Position numbers and translations under genes: made by a program. From Xanthocytophaga agilis (GTDB taxonomy: Bacteria > Bacteroidota > Bacteroidia > Cytophagales > 172606-1): 64,000 nucleotides of DNA. Of the stretch, positions 56,392 through 63,721 are shown piece after piece (positions within the stretch are counted from its first letter, which is position 1; the number at the start of each line of letters is the position of its first letter). The notes below the pieces were generated by a model. It did no database searches. It saw nothing but the letters and a program-made list of their open reading frames with translations, and was not told the DNA's origin. The stretch spans positions 186,001 through 250,000 of the forward strand of contig NZ_JASJOU010000007.1 in NCBI RefSeq assembly GCF_030068605.1. The letters are read 5' to 3'.

Positions 56392-57474
56392 ATGAGCAAA
56401 AACAACTATGTTATTATTATGGCAGGAGGTGTAGGCACACGCTTCTGGCCGTTTAGTCGCACCAGTAATCCCAAGCAGTTTCATGATGTATTAGGAACAG
56501 GCCGAACCCTGCTCCAACAAACTGCAGATCGTTTTGACGGCATCTGTCCACCCGAAAATATATATGTTGTAACCAGTGCTGAATACAGAGACCTGGTAAA
56601 ACAGCAACTACCACAGCTCTCCTACGATCAGATATTATTAGAACCAGCTCGTCGCAACACAGCTCCCTGTATCGCGTATGCAGCCTACAAAATTGCTCAT
56701 AAAGATCCTCATGCCAATCTGGTTATAGCTCCTGCAGATCATATCATATTAAAAGAAGAAGCGTTTAGAGCTGATATCCAGAAAGCACTGAAAGCTACCA
56801 CAGAAACAAATAAGATTGTAACACTGGGAATTAAACCCAGCCGACCGGATACAGGATATGGTTATATCCAGTTTATTCCAAAAGATGGCGAAGAAGTTCT
56901 GAAAGTAAAAACTTTTACAGAAAAGCCAAATCTGGAATATGCTAAAAGCTTTATTGAGAGTGGAGATTATGTCTGGAATGCAGGGATCTTTGTCTGGAAT
57001 GCGCAGACTGTAACCCAAAACTTTCTGCAGTATCTTCCGGATATAGCAGAAGCATTTGAAGATGGAAAACCATTCTACTTTACTACAGAAGAATCTACTT
57101 ATATAGACAAAGCCTATTCCTGGTGTAAAAGTATCTCTATTGATGTAGGCATTATGGAAAAAGCAGATAAGGCAGGAGATGTCTATGTGGTATTAAGCGA
57201 CTTTGGCTGGTCTGACTTGGGAACCTGGAAATCATTGTATGAAGTATCAGATAAAGATGAGCATGAAAATGTTATTGATGGCAGTGTGATGCTATATGAC
57301 ACCAAAAACTGTATCATCAAAACACCCAAAGATCGTCTGATTGCTATCAATGGTCTGGATGGGTTTATTGTTGCAGAATATGATAATGTGCTTCTTATCT
57401 GTCGCAAAGACGATGAACAAAAAGTAAAGGAGTTTGTCAATGATGCGAAAAATAAAGGAGACGAATTTGTTTAA
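56392..57474 (+). CDS. manC: Mannose-1-phosphate guanylyltransferase
   Basis: 360 residues, single-domain type. The nucleotidyltransferase signature GGVGTRFWPFSR (12-23), PKQF, the LLEPARRNTAPCIA segment, PADH and FTEKPNLE are all present. The enzyme makes GDP-mannose from mannose-1-phosphate and GTP, for polysaccharide or glycoprotein synthesis. No isomerase domain is fused. The TonB_C-type gene array begins 65 bases downstream on the same strand, so read-through is possible unless the hairpin at 57509 stops it. Confidence 0.94.
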   Translation: MSKNNYVIIMAGGVGTRFWPFSRTSNPKQFHDVLGTGRTLLQQTADRFDGICPPENIYVVTSAEYRDLVKQQLPQLSYDQILLEPARRNTAPCIAYAAYKIAHKDPHANLVIAPADHIILKEEAFRADIQKALKATTETNKIVTLGIKPSRPDTGYGYIQFIPKDGEEVLKVKTFTEKPNLEYAKSFIESGDYVWNAGIFVWNAQTVTQNFLQYLPDIAEAFEDGKPFYFTTEESTYIDKAYSWCKSISIDVGIMEKADKAGDVYVVLSDFGWSDLGTWKSLYEVSDKDEHENVIDGSVMLYDTKNCIIKTPKDRLIAINGLDGFIVAEYDNVLLICRKDDEQKVKEFVNDAKNKGDEFV

Positions 57475-57508
57475 TCAACCCCATTGTTAACTATTTAACT
57501 TTATATAC

Positions 57509-57535
57509 TTACCCTCATATTAAATATGAGGGTAA
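57509..57535 (+). promoter_or_regulatory. Hairpin at the head of the TonB_C gene array
   Basis: TTACCCTCATAT (57509-57520) and ATATGAGGGTAA (57524-57535) pair perfectly over 12 bp with a TAA loop, ending 4 bases before the ATG at 57540 and 35 bases after the manC stop. A short TTTTA follows. It may be the manC terminator, a translational block on the first array gene, or both. Confidence 0.6.
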
Positions 57536-57539
57536 TTTT

Positions 57540-57965
57540 ATGTCTATTATGCAATACATCTATACTCTTATTATCTTTCTAAGTACTATTACTTATTCTT
57601 TTTCTCAAAATGAAACATCTGCAGTTTCACCCGAAAGCACAGATAGCGTGTATGTCACAGTGGAACGTATGCCTGAATTTCCAGGTGGTATTCCCAAAAT
57701 AGGTGAGTTTCTACAAAATAACCTGCGCTATCCCAAAGCCGCCTTCAAAGCTAATATTACGGGTAAAGTTTTTGGAACATTCATAGTTGGAGAAGATGGA
57801 ACTATTCGGGATATAGAAATAACGCAGGGTATAGGCTATGGATGTGATGAAGAAGTTATACGTGTTATTAAGCTTATGCCTAAATGGATTCCCGGTATGC
57901 AAGGAGGAAAGACAGTGGCCGTCCGTTATGTATTACCAATAAATTTTAGCATAGGGAAGAAATAA
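57540..57965 (+). CDS. TonB_C-domain small exported protein, array copy 1
   Basis: 141 residues. A signal peptide (MSIMQYIYTLIIFLSTITYS then FSQ) leads to about 20 linker residues and one domain like the C-terminal domain of TonB. Landmarks are MPEFPGG (44-50), LRYP (62-65), GKVFGTFIVGEDG, GYGCDEE (99-105, Cys102) and MPKWIPG (113-119), ending in LPINF. There is no proline-rich spacer and no obvious retained anchor helix, so it should be a soluble periplasmic protein. It is nearly the twin of copy 2: 64 of 72 bases match (57702-57773 against 58194-58265). Confidence 0.88.
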   Translation: MSIMQYIYTLIIFLSTITYSFSQNETSAVSPESTDSVYVTVERMPEFPGGIPKIGEFLQNNLRYPKAAFKANITGKVFGTFIVGEDGTIRDIEITQGIGYGCDEEVIRVIKLMPKWIPGMQGGKTVAVRYVLPINFSIGKK

Positions 57966-58040
57966 AAAATAGTCTATAACACATTACATCATTCCCCTCA
58001 TAGTAGGAGTTAGTTATGTGGGTTAATTTTTATACCCTTT

Positions 58041-58454
58041 ATGAAAACAATTTTTATCATACTATTTTCCGTTTTATCCATTCAATATACAATAGGTCAA
58101 ACAAAAGAAAATTCTTTCAATACTACACCGTCCAGCGGCCCGTTGCTGGAAGTGGATCAAATTCCTGAATTTCCAGGAGGGATTTCAAAATTGGGTGAGT
58201 TTTTACAAAATAATCTGCGTTATCCTAAAGCTGCCCGCAAAGCTAACATTACGGGTAAAGTTTTTGCCAGCTTTGTGGTAGATGCCAAAGGAAGAATTAA
58301 GGATATATCTATTGCCAAAGGATTGGGTTATGGATGTGATGAAGAAGTTATACGCGTTATTAGACTGATGCCTAAATGGAAACCAGGCATAAAAGATAAT
58401 AAAGCAGTTCCTGTACGTTTTTCTCTTCCTATTTCGTTTTCACTATCTGACTGA
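58041..58454 (+). CDS. TonB_C-domain small exported protein, array copy 2
   Basis: 137 residues, the shortest of the nine. Signal peptide MKTIFIILFSVLSIQYTIGQ, then IPEFPGG (41-47), LRYPKAARKANITGKVFASF, GYGCDEE (96-102, Cys99) and MPKWKPG. The protein ends at LPISFSLSD, exactly at the end of the TonB_C fold. The gap to copy 1 is 75 bp and contains GGGTTAATTTTTAT, resembling the leader directly before copy 1 (GGGTAATTTTATG). Confidence 0.88.
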   Translation: MKTIFIILFSVLSIQYTIGQTKENSFNTTPSSGPLLEVDQIPEFPGGISKLGEFLQNNLRYPKAARKANITGKVFASFVVDAKGRIKDISIAKGLGYGCDEEVIRVIRLMPKWKPGIKDNKAVPVRFSLPISFSLSD

Positions 58455-58504
58455 ATATACTTAAGTCTTCTATTTAATAACAAGCCGCTTACATCACAGA
58501 TAAA

Positions 58505-58945
58505 ATGTATTTATTTAAACATTCCATAAAAAAACAACTTTCTTCACTGATTATCGCTTTGCTTGTCTGTGTCCCTCTGTATGCTCAGGACTCGTCTACT
58601 GAACAAGACAGCTCACCAGTAAATGGAAATGTTTCTCAACTAAATGAAGTACAACCTGAATTCCCAGGAGGCATGGAAAAATTAAGTAAATTTCTAAAAG
58701 CCAATCTGAAATACCCGAAAGCAGCTCGCAAGGCACATATTACAGGTAAAGTCATTTGTTCTTTTGTTATAGATGCAGATGGATTTGTACAGGAAGTATT
58801 TGTTACCAAAGGCATAGGATATGGTTGCGACGAAGAAGCGGCTCGTGTACTTAAACTTATGCCGCAATGGAAACCTGGTTTACAAAACAATCAAAAAGTA
58901 CCTGTCAGATATTCTTTTCCTATCAGTTTTGGGCATGGACAATAA
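58505..58945 (+). CDS. TonB_C-domain small exported protein, array copy 3
   Basis: 146 residues. The signal peptide has a longer basic n-region (MYLFKHSIKKQ) and ends in PLYAQ. The linker is Ser/Asp/Asn-rich. The domain shows QPEFPGG (50-56), LKYPKAARKAHITGKVICSF, GYGCDEE (105-111, Cys108) and MPQWKPG, with VPVRYSFPISF at the end. It has a further cysteine (Cys85) in the central strand. It belongs to the same subtype as copies 1 and 2. Confidence 0.87.
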   Translation: MYLFKHSIKKQLSSLIIALLVCVPLYAQDSSTEQDSSPVNGNVSQLNEVQPEFPGGMEKLSKFLKANLKYPKAARKAHITGKVICSFVIDADGFVQEVFVTKGIGYGCDEEAARVLKLMPQWKPGLQNNQKVPVRYSFPISFGHGQ

Positions 58946-59029
58946 GTAATGGATAAATCATAACAGAAATTTTCATTCGCTGTTGTGGAAAAAGGAAGTC
59001 TTGTGCATCAAAGCAGAAAATACTGCTTT

Positions 59030-59470
59030 ATGTACAAGGCAATACCTATTCTTTTTTCTGTTTTTTTTCTCTCAGTCTCAGATTATGCTCAGGCAAAACA
59101 GAGCAAACCAAATACACCAATCCCGGAGACATTTCAGCCACTGAATTGTGAGAAACGTCTTTTCTGGACAGCACAACATCCTCAATATCCGGAGGGTATA
59201 TCTGCATTATATACTCTCATTCAAAAAAATCTTAGATATCCTGCTCTGGCAAGGAATAACAAAGTTCAGGGAACAATCTATGCTGGTTTTATAATAGATG
59301 AGAAAGGATTTATCAAATCCCCTCAGATTTTACAAGGCTTAGGGTATGGGTGTGATGAGGAGGTAGTGCGTGTACTTAATCTTATGCCGCAATGGATTCC
59401 TGCACAACAAAACGGAAGGAATACAGCTATTAAATATATCCTACCTATCAGCTTCTATCTTGCGATATAA
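59030..59470 (+). CDS. TonB_C-domain small exported protein, array copy 4
   Basis: 146 residues from the ATG at 59030, where the signal peptide MYKAIPILFSVFFLSVSDYAQ starts; a GTG-initiated frame opens at 58985. The domain is the most divergent of the cysteine subtype: HPQYPEG (50-56) replaces PEFPGG, and Cys40 is extra. It keeps LRYP, the loop GYGCDEE (105-111) and MPQWIP. Its upstream 14 bases TGGAAAAAGGAAGT (58986-58999) recur before copy 8 (61027-61040). Confidence 0.85.
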   Translation: MYKAIPILFSVFFLSVSDYAQAKQSKPNTPIPETFQPLNCEKRLFWTAQHPQYPEGISALYTLIQKNLRYPALARNNKVQGTIYAGFIIDEKGFIKSPQILQGLGYGCDEEVVRVLNLMPQWIPAQQNGRNTAIKYILPISFYLAI

Positions 59471-59533
59471 GGCTTTTCGTTACTATTCAAATCATATAGA
59501 AGATAGCAACTACAACTAAAAGCAGCATTTTGT

Positions 59534-59989
59534 ATGCAAAAATATACATCTGTAATCTTACTAATTATTCTTACAGCTTGTGATTTTCACAGAGAAACAG
59601 ACTTTACAGTATTCAACTCTCATCAGACACATTTTCCTACTCTTTACAAAACCACAACCATTGATTCAAAACCTTCCGAACGAGCACCACAATTTCCAGG
59701 TGGAGAAGAAGGATTGAAACAATTCATTACAGATAATCTGCAATCACCACCAGAAGCACTAAAAGCCGAAGTTACAGGAAAAGTATATGTTAGCTTTACT
59801 GTAGGAGATAAGGGTCTGCTTCAGGATATAAAAGTAATTAAAGGCTTAGGGTATGGGTGTGATGAGGAAGTAGTACGATTAGTCAGACATATGCCAGTTT
59901 GGGAACCTGGTCTTCAGGGAGGTCAACCTATTGATGTAAATTACATTCTCCCTGTTGAGTTTAAGAAGACCAGAATAACCCGGAAATAA
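59534..59989 (+). CDS. TonB_C-domain lipoprotein, array copy 5
   Basis: 151 residues. Unlike copies 1-4 it has a lipobox, LTAC (Cys16), so it should be lipid-anchored. A 35-residue linker leads to APQFPGG (51-57), TGKVYVSFTVGDKG, GYGCDEE (107-113, Cys109 or 110 region) and MPVWEPGLQGG. The YP pair is replaced by SPP. It ends in a basic tail (KKTRITRK). Its loop DNA is close to that of copy 4 (TTAGGGTATGGGTGTGATGAGGA in both, apart from later changes), suggesting common descent. Confidence 0.86.
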   Translation: MQKYTSVILLIILTACDFHRETDFTVFNSHQTHFPTLYKTTTIDSKPSERAPQFPGGEEGLKQFITDNLQSPPEALKAEVTGKVYVSFTVGDKGLLQDIKVIKGLGYGCDEEVVRLVRHMPVWEPGLQGGQPIDVNYILPVEFKKTRITRK

Positions 59990-60006
59990 ATAAAAGAGCA
60001 ATTACT

Positions 60007-60537
60007 ATGAAACGTCCACTAATACAACTATCTACATATTGCATCTTTTGCATTCTAAGTATTGCGTTATTCTTATGTTGCAACAATGAATCCTCTTCTA
60101 TAACTACTCAGAAAAAGTTACCAGATACCTTGTTAGTAGAGGAAAAAATAGAAGATCTTCTTATCTCTGATTCAGATTATCTAGAAAGATTAAATTTTTA
60201 TAAATTACAAGAAGAAGACATTATAACAGGAGCAGTAGTAGACAAAGTAGCTGAATTTCCTGGTGGGGAAAAAGCAATGAAATCATTCATACAAAAGCAT
60301 CTGAAGTATCCACACACTTCATCTGATATAAGTGGAGTAGTATACGTTACTTTTTGGGTTCAACAAGATGGTCACCTCGAAGACATCCATGTATTAAAAG
60401 GAATAGGGTCAGACTTTGATAAAGAAGCCCTACGAGTGATTCAACTCATGCCTAACTGGAAACCAGCACAGTTAAATCATCGTAATGTGCCTCTCAGATA
60501 TACTCTACCTATCTCTTTCTCTCCACATATAAAGTGA
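60007..60537 (+). CDS. TonB_C-domain lipoprotein, array copy 6, cysteine-less loop
   Basis: 176 residues. The long hydrophobic start ends in LFLCC (Cys24/25), read as a lipobox. An acidic helical linker (VEEKIEDLLISDSDYLERL) of about 50 residues precedes VAEFPGG (81-87). The domain has SGVVYVTFWVQQDG and the variant loop GSDFDKE (134-140) in place of GYGCDEE, with MPNWKP. This is the first of three copies of the DFD subtype. The gap to copy 5 is 17 bp, so they are probably one transcript. Confidence 0.86.
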   Translation: MKRPLIQLSTYCIFCILSIALFLCCNNESSSITTQKKLPDTLLVEEKIEDLLISDSDYLERLNFYKLQEEDIITGAVVDKVAEFPGGEKAMKSFIQKHLKYPHTSSDISGVVYVTFWVQQDGHLEDIHVLKGIGSDFDKEALRVIQLMPNWKPAQLNHRNVPLRYTLPISFSPHIK

Positions 60538-60541
60538 TTCG

Positions 60542-61012
60542 ATGTGTCCTCAAATAGTCAAGTTCGTCCTCTTTTTATGTCTGATAATTATCTCCTCCTG
60601 TAGTTTTGTTGATTATGAGCTATTGATTTCTTCAACCCAGAAAGAAGAGTATCCTATAGATACTACAGCATTTACAGATTCAGTAGCGTTCTGTGCTTGC
60701 TTCATAGAGCAAATACCCGAATTTCCTGGAGGCAGATGGGAGTTAGCTCAGTACTTACATCAAAATATTCGGTGGCCAACTACCGCCACGGATGCTAGTG
60801 GAGTTGTATATATCCGATTTCTTGTCAATACAGACGGCAGTATTAGCAACATTGAAGTAATAAAAGGGATACATCCGGATTTTGATGCAGAAGCCGTACG
60901 CGTTGTTCAGCATATGCCTAAATGGAAACCAGGGAAATCATATGGTGAAATAATAGCCCAAGAGTATACATTACCTATTCGTTTTATATTGTCATCAAAC
61001 TCTCCCAACTAA
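60542..61012 (+). CDS. TonB_C-domain lipoprotein, array copy 7, cysteine-less loop
   Basis: 156 residues. Lipobox IISSC (Cys20). The linker contains CAC (51-53), which could form a disulfide. IPEFPGG (58-64), IRWP in place of LRYP, ASGVVYIRFLVNTDG and the loop HPDFDAE (111-117) define the DFD subtype. It starts only 4 bases after the copy 6 stop, the tightest spacing in the array, so the two should be translated from one mRNA. Confidence 0.86.
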   Translation: MCPQIVKFVLFLCLIIISSCSFVDYELLISSTQKEEYPIDTTAFTDSVAFCACFIEQIPEFPGGRWELAQYLHQNIRWPTTATDASGVVYIRFLVNTDGSISNIEVIKGIHPDFDAEAVRVVQHMPKWKPGKSYGEIIAQEYTLPIRFILSSNSPN

Positions 61013-61076
61013 TCAGTATTAGATTATGGAAAAAGGAAGTTCTCTGCATCTACCTAACAGGTAACAGAATCTTCCT

Positions 61077-61607
61077 ATGAGAAAATCTTTATTCTTCCTT
61101 TTCCTTTTGAATTGTAGTGTCTGTATTGCTCAACAATCAAAGTCAAGAACGTTTTTAAACCCTTCCCCCAAAACGCAGAGTTTAACATTTACAACTACTA
61201 CAGAACAACCTCCTTCTATAGATAGCTTATTTATCGTTGATAAAATAGTTCTATCTGAGGCAACTGAAGATATAGGACAAGGTGGAGGTGTATGGGCTGA
61301 ACAAATGCCTGAGTTTCCGGGAGGTATCAAAGGTATGAATGCCTTCATAAAGAAGAATTTAATGTATCCGGAAGTCGCTAAGAAAGCAAAAGTAGAAGGT
61401 GTTGTGTATGTGAGTTTTATTGTCAATGCAGAAGGAGCTATTGATGAGGTTAAAGTAATGAAAGGTATTGGGTATGGATGCGATGAAGAAGCAAAACGTC
61501 TTATCCATTTTATGCCAAAATGGATACCTGCACGGCAGAATGGAAGAAATATAGCTGTTCGATATTCTTTACCTATTCGTTTTTCTTTTCCTAAAGAAAA
61601 GAAATAA
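61077..61607 (+). CDS. TonB_C-domain small exported protein, array copy 8
   Basis: 176 residues. The signal peptide MRKSLFFLFLLNCSVCIAQ resembles that of copy 9 in its first residues. The linker is long and Thr/Ser-rich (about 55 residues, including GQGGG). MPEFPGG (77-83), LMYPEVAKKAKVEGVVYVSF, GYGCDEE (132-138, Cys135) and MPKWIPARQNGRN place the domain in the cysteine subtype, although VEGVVYV is closer to the DFD copies. It may be a hybrid of both lineages. Confidence 0.87.
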   Translation: MRKSLFFLFLLNCSVCIAQQSKSRTFLNPSPKTQSLTFTTTTEQPPSIDSLFIVDKIVLSEATEDIGQGGGVWAEQMPEFPGGIKGMNAFIKKNLMYPEVAKKAKVEGVVYVSFIVNAEGAIDEVKVMKGIGYGCDEEAKRLIHFMPKWIPARQNGRNIAVRYSLPIRFSFPKEKK

Positions 61608-61628
61608 TACTTCTACGGCTTATGCTTT

Positions 61629-62060
61629 ATGAGAAAAAGTATCCTGTTTATACTCCTTATTTTAATATCCTGCTCCATCAATAAAGAAAAGATACAACCG
61701 CAATTCGATAAACAGGACAACACGCTAGATGAGGATACAGCAATTGTTTGTCTACTTTACCCACAAGTAATGCCTGAATTTCCAGGAGGTGTGCAAGCCA
61801 TGCATAGTTTCTTTAAGAAAAATCTCCAGTGGCCTTCTAATAAGACAGATCTAGGAGGAGTTGTATTTGTTAACTTTCTAATCAAACCAAATGGCAGTAT
61901 TGTAGAGCCTGGAATAGCTAAAGGTCTGAACCCTGATTTTGACGCAGAAGCCATACGAGTTATCAAACTCATGCCTAACTGGATCTACCCAGAAAATCCC
62001 GACCAAACACAACGACAGGGAATGCGATACAGCTTACCAATTCGCTTTAATCAGAAGTAG
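61629..62060 (+). CDS. TonB_C-domain lipoprotein, array copy 9, cysteine-less loop
   Basis: 143 residues. Lipobox LISC (Cys15). MPEFPGG (48-54), LQWP, LGGVVFVNFLIKPNG and the loop NPDFDAE (101-107) belong to the DFD subtype. An insertion, YPENPDQTQRQG, replaces the usual PGxQxG turn after MPNW. It is the last gene of the array, and I see no clear hairpin terminator directly behind it. Confidence 0.86.
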   Translation: MRKSILFILLILISCSINKEKIQPQFDKQDNTLDEDTAIVCLLYPQVMPEFPGGVQAMHSFFKKNLQWPSNKTDLGGVVFVNFLIKPNGSIVEPGIAKGLNPDFDAEAIRVIKLMPNWIYPENPDQTQRQGMRYSLPIRFNQK

Positions 62061-62302
62061 AGATTATACTTCCACACTTTTATCTCTCTCATAGTATTTA
62101 TACAGATAAAATTTTGACTATCAAATAGTTATCAACCATATAGTGCGTATAAAACACCCCAGCGGGAAGCTATTTCAACGGAATGCGGCAGGTAAAAAGT
62201 AATGCCACCTATCTCTCCTATTACCCAGACACTGGCACAAATGTTTGGCAGGTTTGCACACAACTTTTCTTTTTAACACAAACCTTTTAATCCTATTTCA
62301 CT

Positions 62303-62845
62303 ATGGCTTCTTTTGGAGATTCCGTAAAAAACTTCTTTTCTGGTTCAGATAATGTTGAATCACTTCGCGAATTATTTCTTGAAGAGTTAAGAGACATTTA
62401 TTATGCAGAGAACAAATTGGTGAACACACTACCAGCTATGGCAGAAGCTGCAACCACCAATGATCTTAAGACTGCAATTACCAGACACTTAGAGGAAACC
62501 CGTGGCCATGTACGCCGTCTGGAACAAGTATTCAGCTCAATCAATGAAACACCTTCCGAAGTTACCTGTGAAGCCATGAAAGGCTTACTCGAAGAAGGCA
62601 ACGAACTCATTGATGAAACAATCGAAGGCACACTTACCCGGGATGCAGGTATTATCATAGCTTCTCAAAAAGTGGAACACTATGAAATCGCTGCATACGG
62701 CTCATTACGTACACTGGCACGTCTGCTAGGTTATGAAACGGCAGCTTCCTTACTGGCTCAAACATTACAGGAAGAAAAAAATGCAGATACCTTATTAACA
62801 GATATCGCAGAATCATTTGTGAATCAACGTGCATTGGCAGAATAA
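62303..62845 (+). CDS. YciE/YciF ferritin-like protein (DUF892)
   Basis: 180 residues forming a four-helix bundle of the DUF892 family. Helix 1 is SLRELFLEELRDIYYAENKLV, helix 2 has HLEETRGHVRRLEQVF, and helices 3 and 4 include ASQKVEHYEIAAYGSLRTLA and LAQTLQEEKNAD. The E..H/E..E pairs typical of a di-iron site are present. Homologues are stress-induced, and metal or oxygen binding is inferred from the fold. It has a 240-base leader after the array and a strong terminator behind it. Confidence 0.9.
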   Translation: MASFGDSVKNFFSGSDNVESLRELFLEELRDIYYAENKLVNTLPAMAEAATTNDLKTAITRHLEETRGHVRRLEQVFSSINETPSEVTCEAMKGLLEEGNELIDETIEGTLTRDAGIIIASQKVEHYEIAAYGSLRTLARLLGYETAASLLAQTLQEEKNADTLLTDIAESFVNQRALAE

Positions 62846-62863
62846 TTGTGTAGACTTGTTCAC

Positions 62864-62900
62864 AACAAAAAAGACCTGATCACCTCAGGTCTTTTTTGTT
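62864..62900. terminator. Bidirectional terminator between convergent genes
   Basis: A perfect 16-bp stem, AACAAAAAAGACCTGA (62864-62879) with TCAGGTCTTTTTTGTT (62885-62900), has a TCACC loop with A and T runs on both sides. It serves the ferritin-like gene and the convergent SDR gene. Confidence 0.93.
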
Positions 62901-62907
62901 ATCAGGA

Positions 62908-63624
62908 TTACAGACTATACCCTCCATCTACTGTTATCACTTGCCCTGTAATAAAGGTATTGCCTAAGAGAGTATCAATAACGGCTGCAATATCTTCGGG
63001 CTGCCCGACTCTCTCGACTGGAGTTAATTGAGCTAACTGCTGAAATGTTTGCTGTTTGGTTTCTTCTGGCAGAAAATTCCACCAGGGAGTATTAATCACG
63101 CCAGGAGAAACTGCATTTACCCGAATGGGTTTGAGTTCTTTGGCTAACACAGGAACCAAAATTTCCAGTGAGCCATTAATAGCCGCCAGACCACCTGTTC
63201 CTTCTCGTTTGGCTTGTGAACTGGCAGCAGACACAAATGTAATGCTACCATGAGAGGCAATATATGGAATAGCAGCCTGTGCGGTAGCTAATTGCGGAAA
63301 CAGCTTTTCCTCAAAACCTTCTTTTAACTGTTGTAGATCCAGATCCCGAAATACCCCCATACCTTTTCCCCCGCTTACTGTAATCACCAGATCTGTAATA
63401 GGATCTATCTTTCTCATAAAAGCCTGCAATTGTGTTATATCAGAGGAATCTACAACTTCTCCACTTGCCAGCGGGCCTAATTCAGTTAACACGTGCTGTA
63501 GTTTCTCATTATCACGTCCTGTAATTGTAATCCGGATACCTTTTTCAATTAGTTTCTTTGCAGTAGCTAGTCCTATTCCGGAAGTACCACCGGCTATCAT
63601 GACATGTTTGCGTTCTGTTGTCAT
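62908..63624 (-). CDS. Atypical short-chain dehydrogenase/reductase
   Basis: 238 residues with a full SDR Rossmann fold: IAGGTSGIGLATAKKL (nucleotide loop), TGRD, VNAVSPGVI and the C-terminal ITGQVITVDGGYSL. The catalytic YxxxK is missing, however: where it should be, after the SAASS serine, the sequence reads GTGGLAAINGSLEIL, with Leu and Asn instead of Tyr and Lys. It may bind NAD(P) without classical catalysis. It appears to be the last gene of a leftward unit whose upstream neighbour lies at the window edge. Confidence 0.88.
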   Translation of the reverse strand: MTTERKHVMIAGGTSGIGLATAKKLIEKGIRITITGRDNEKLQHVLTELGPLASGEVVDSSDITQLQAFMRKIDPITDLVITVSGGKGMGVFRDLDLQQLKEGFEEKLFPQLATAQAAIPYIASHGSITFVSAASSQAKREGTGGLAAINGSLEILVPVLAKELKPIRVNAVSPGVINTPWWNFLPEETKQQTFQQLAQLTPVERVGQPEDIAAVIDTLLGNTFITGQVITVDGGYSL

Positions 63625-63721
63625 TGTCCTGTTGGTTTAAAGTAGTAAATAAACACTTCAAAAGTAGGGTTTGACACAGAGAAGCATTGTTCACTTTTTG
63701 CTAAGTAGTTTGCATTTCTTG

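Noticed and set aside
57540-62060. The TonB_C array as a toxin-immunity or phage-defence island
   Set aside because: There is no nuclease, protease, toxin-like or nucleotide-signalling domain in the nine genes or beside them. All are exported single-domain proteins.
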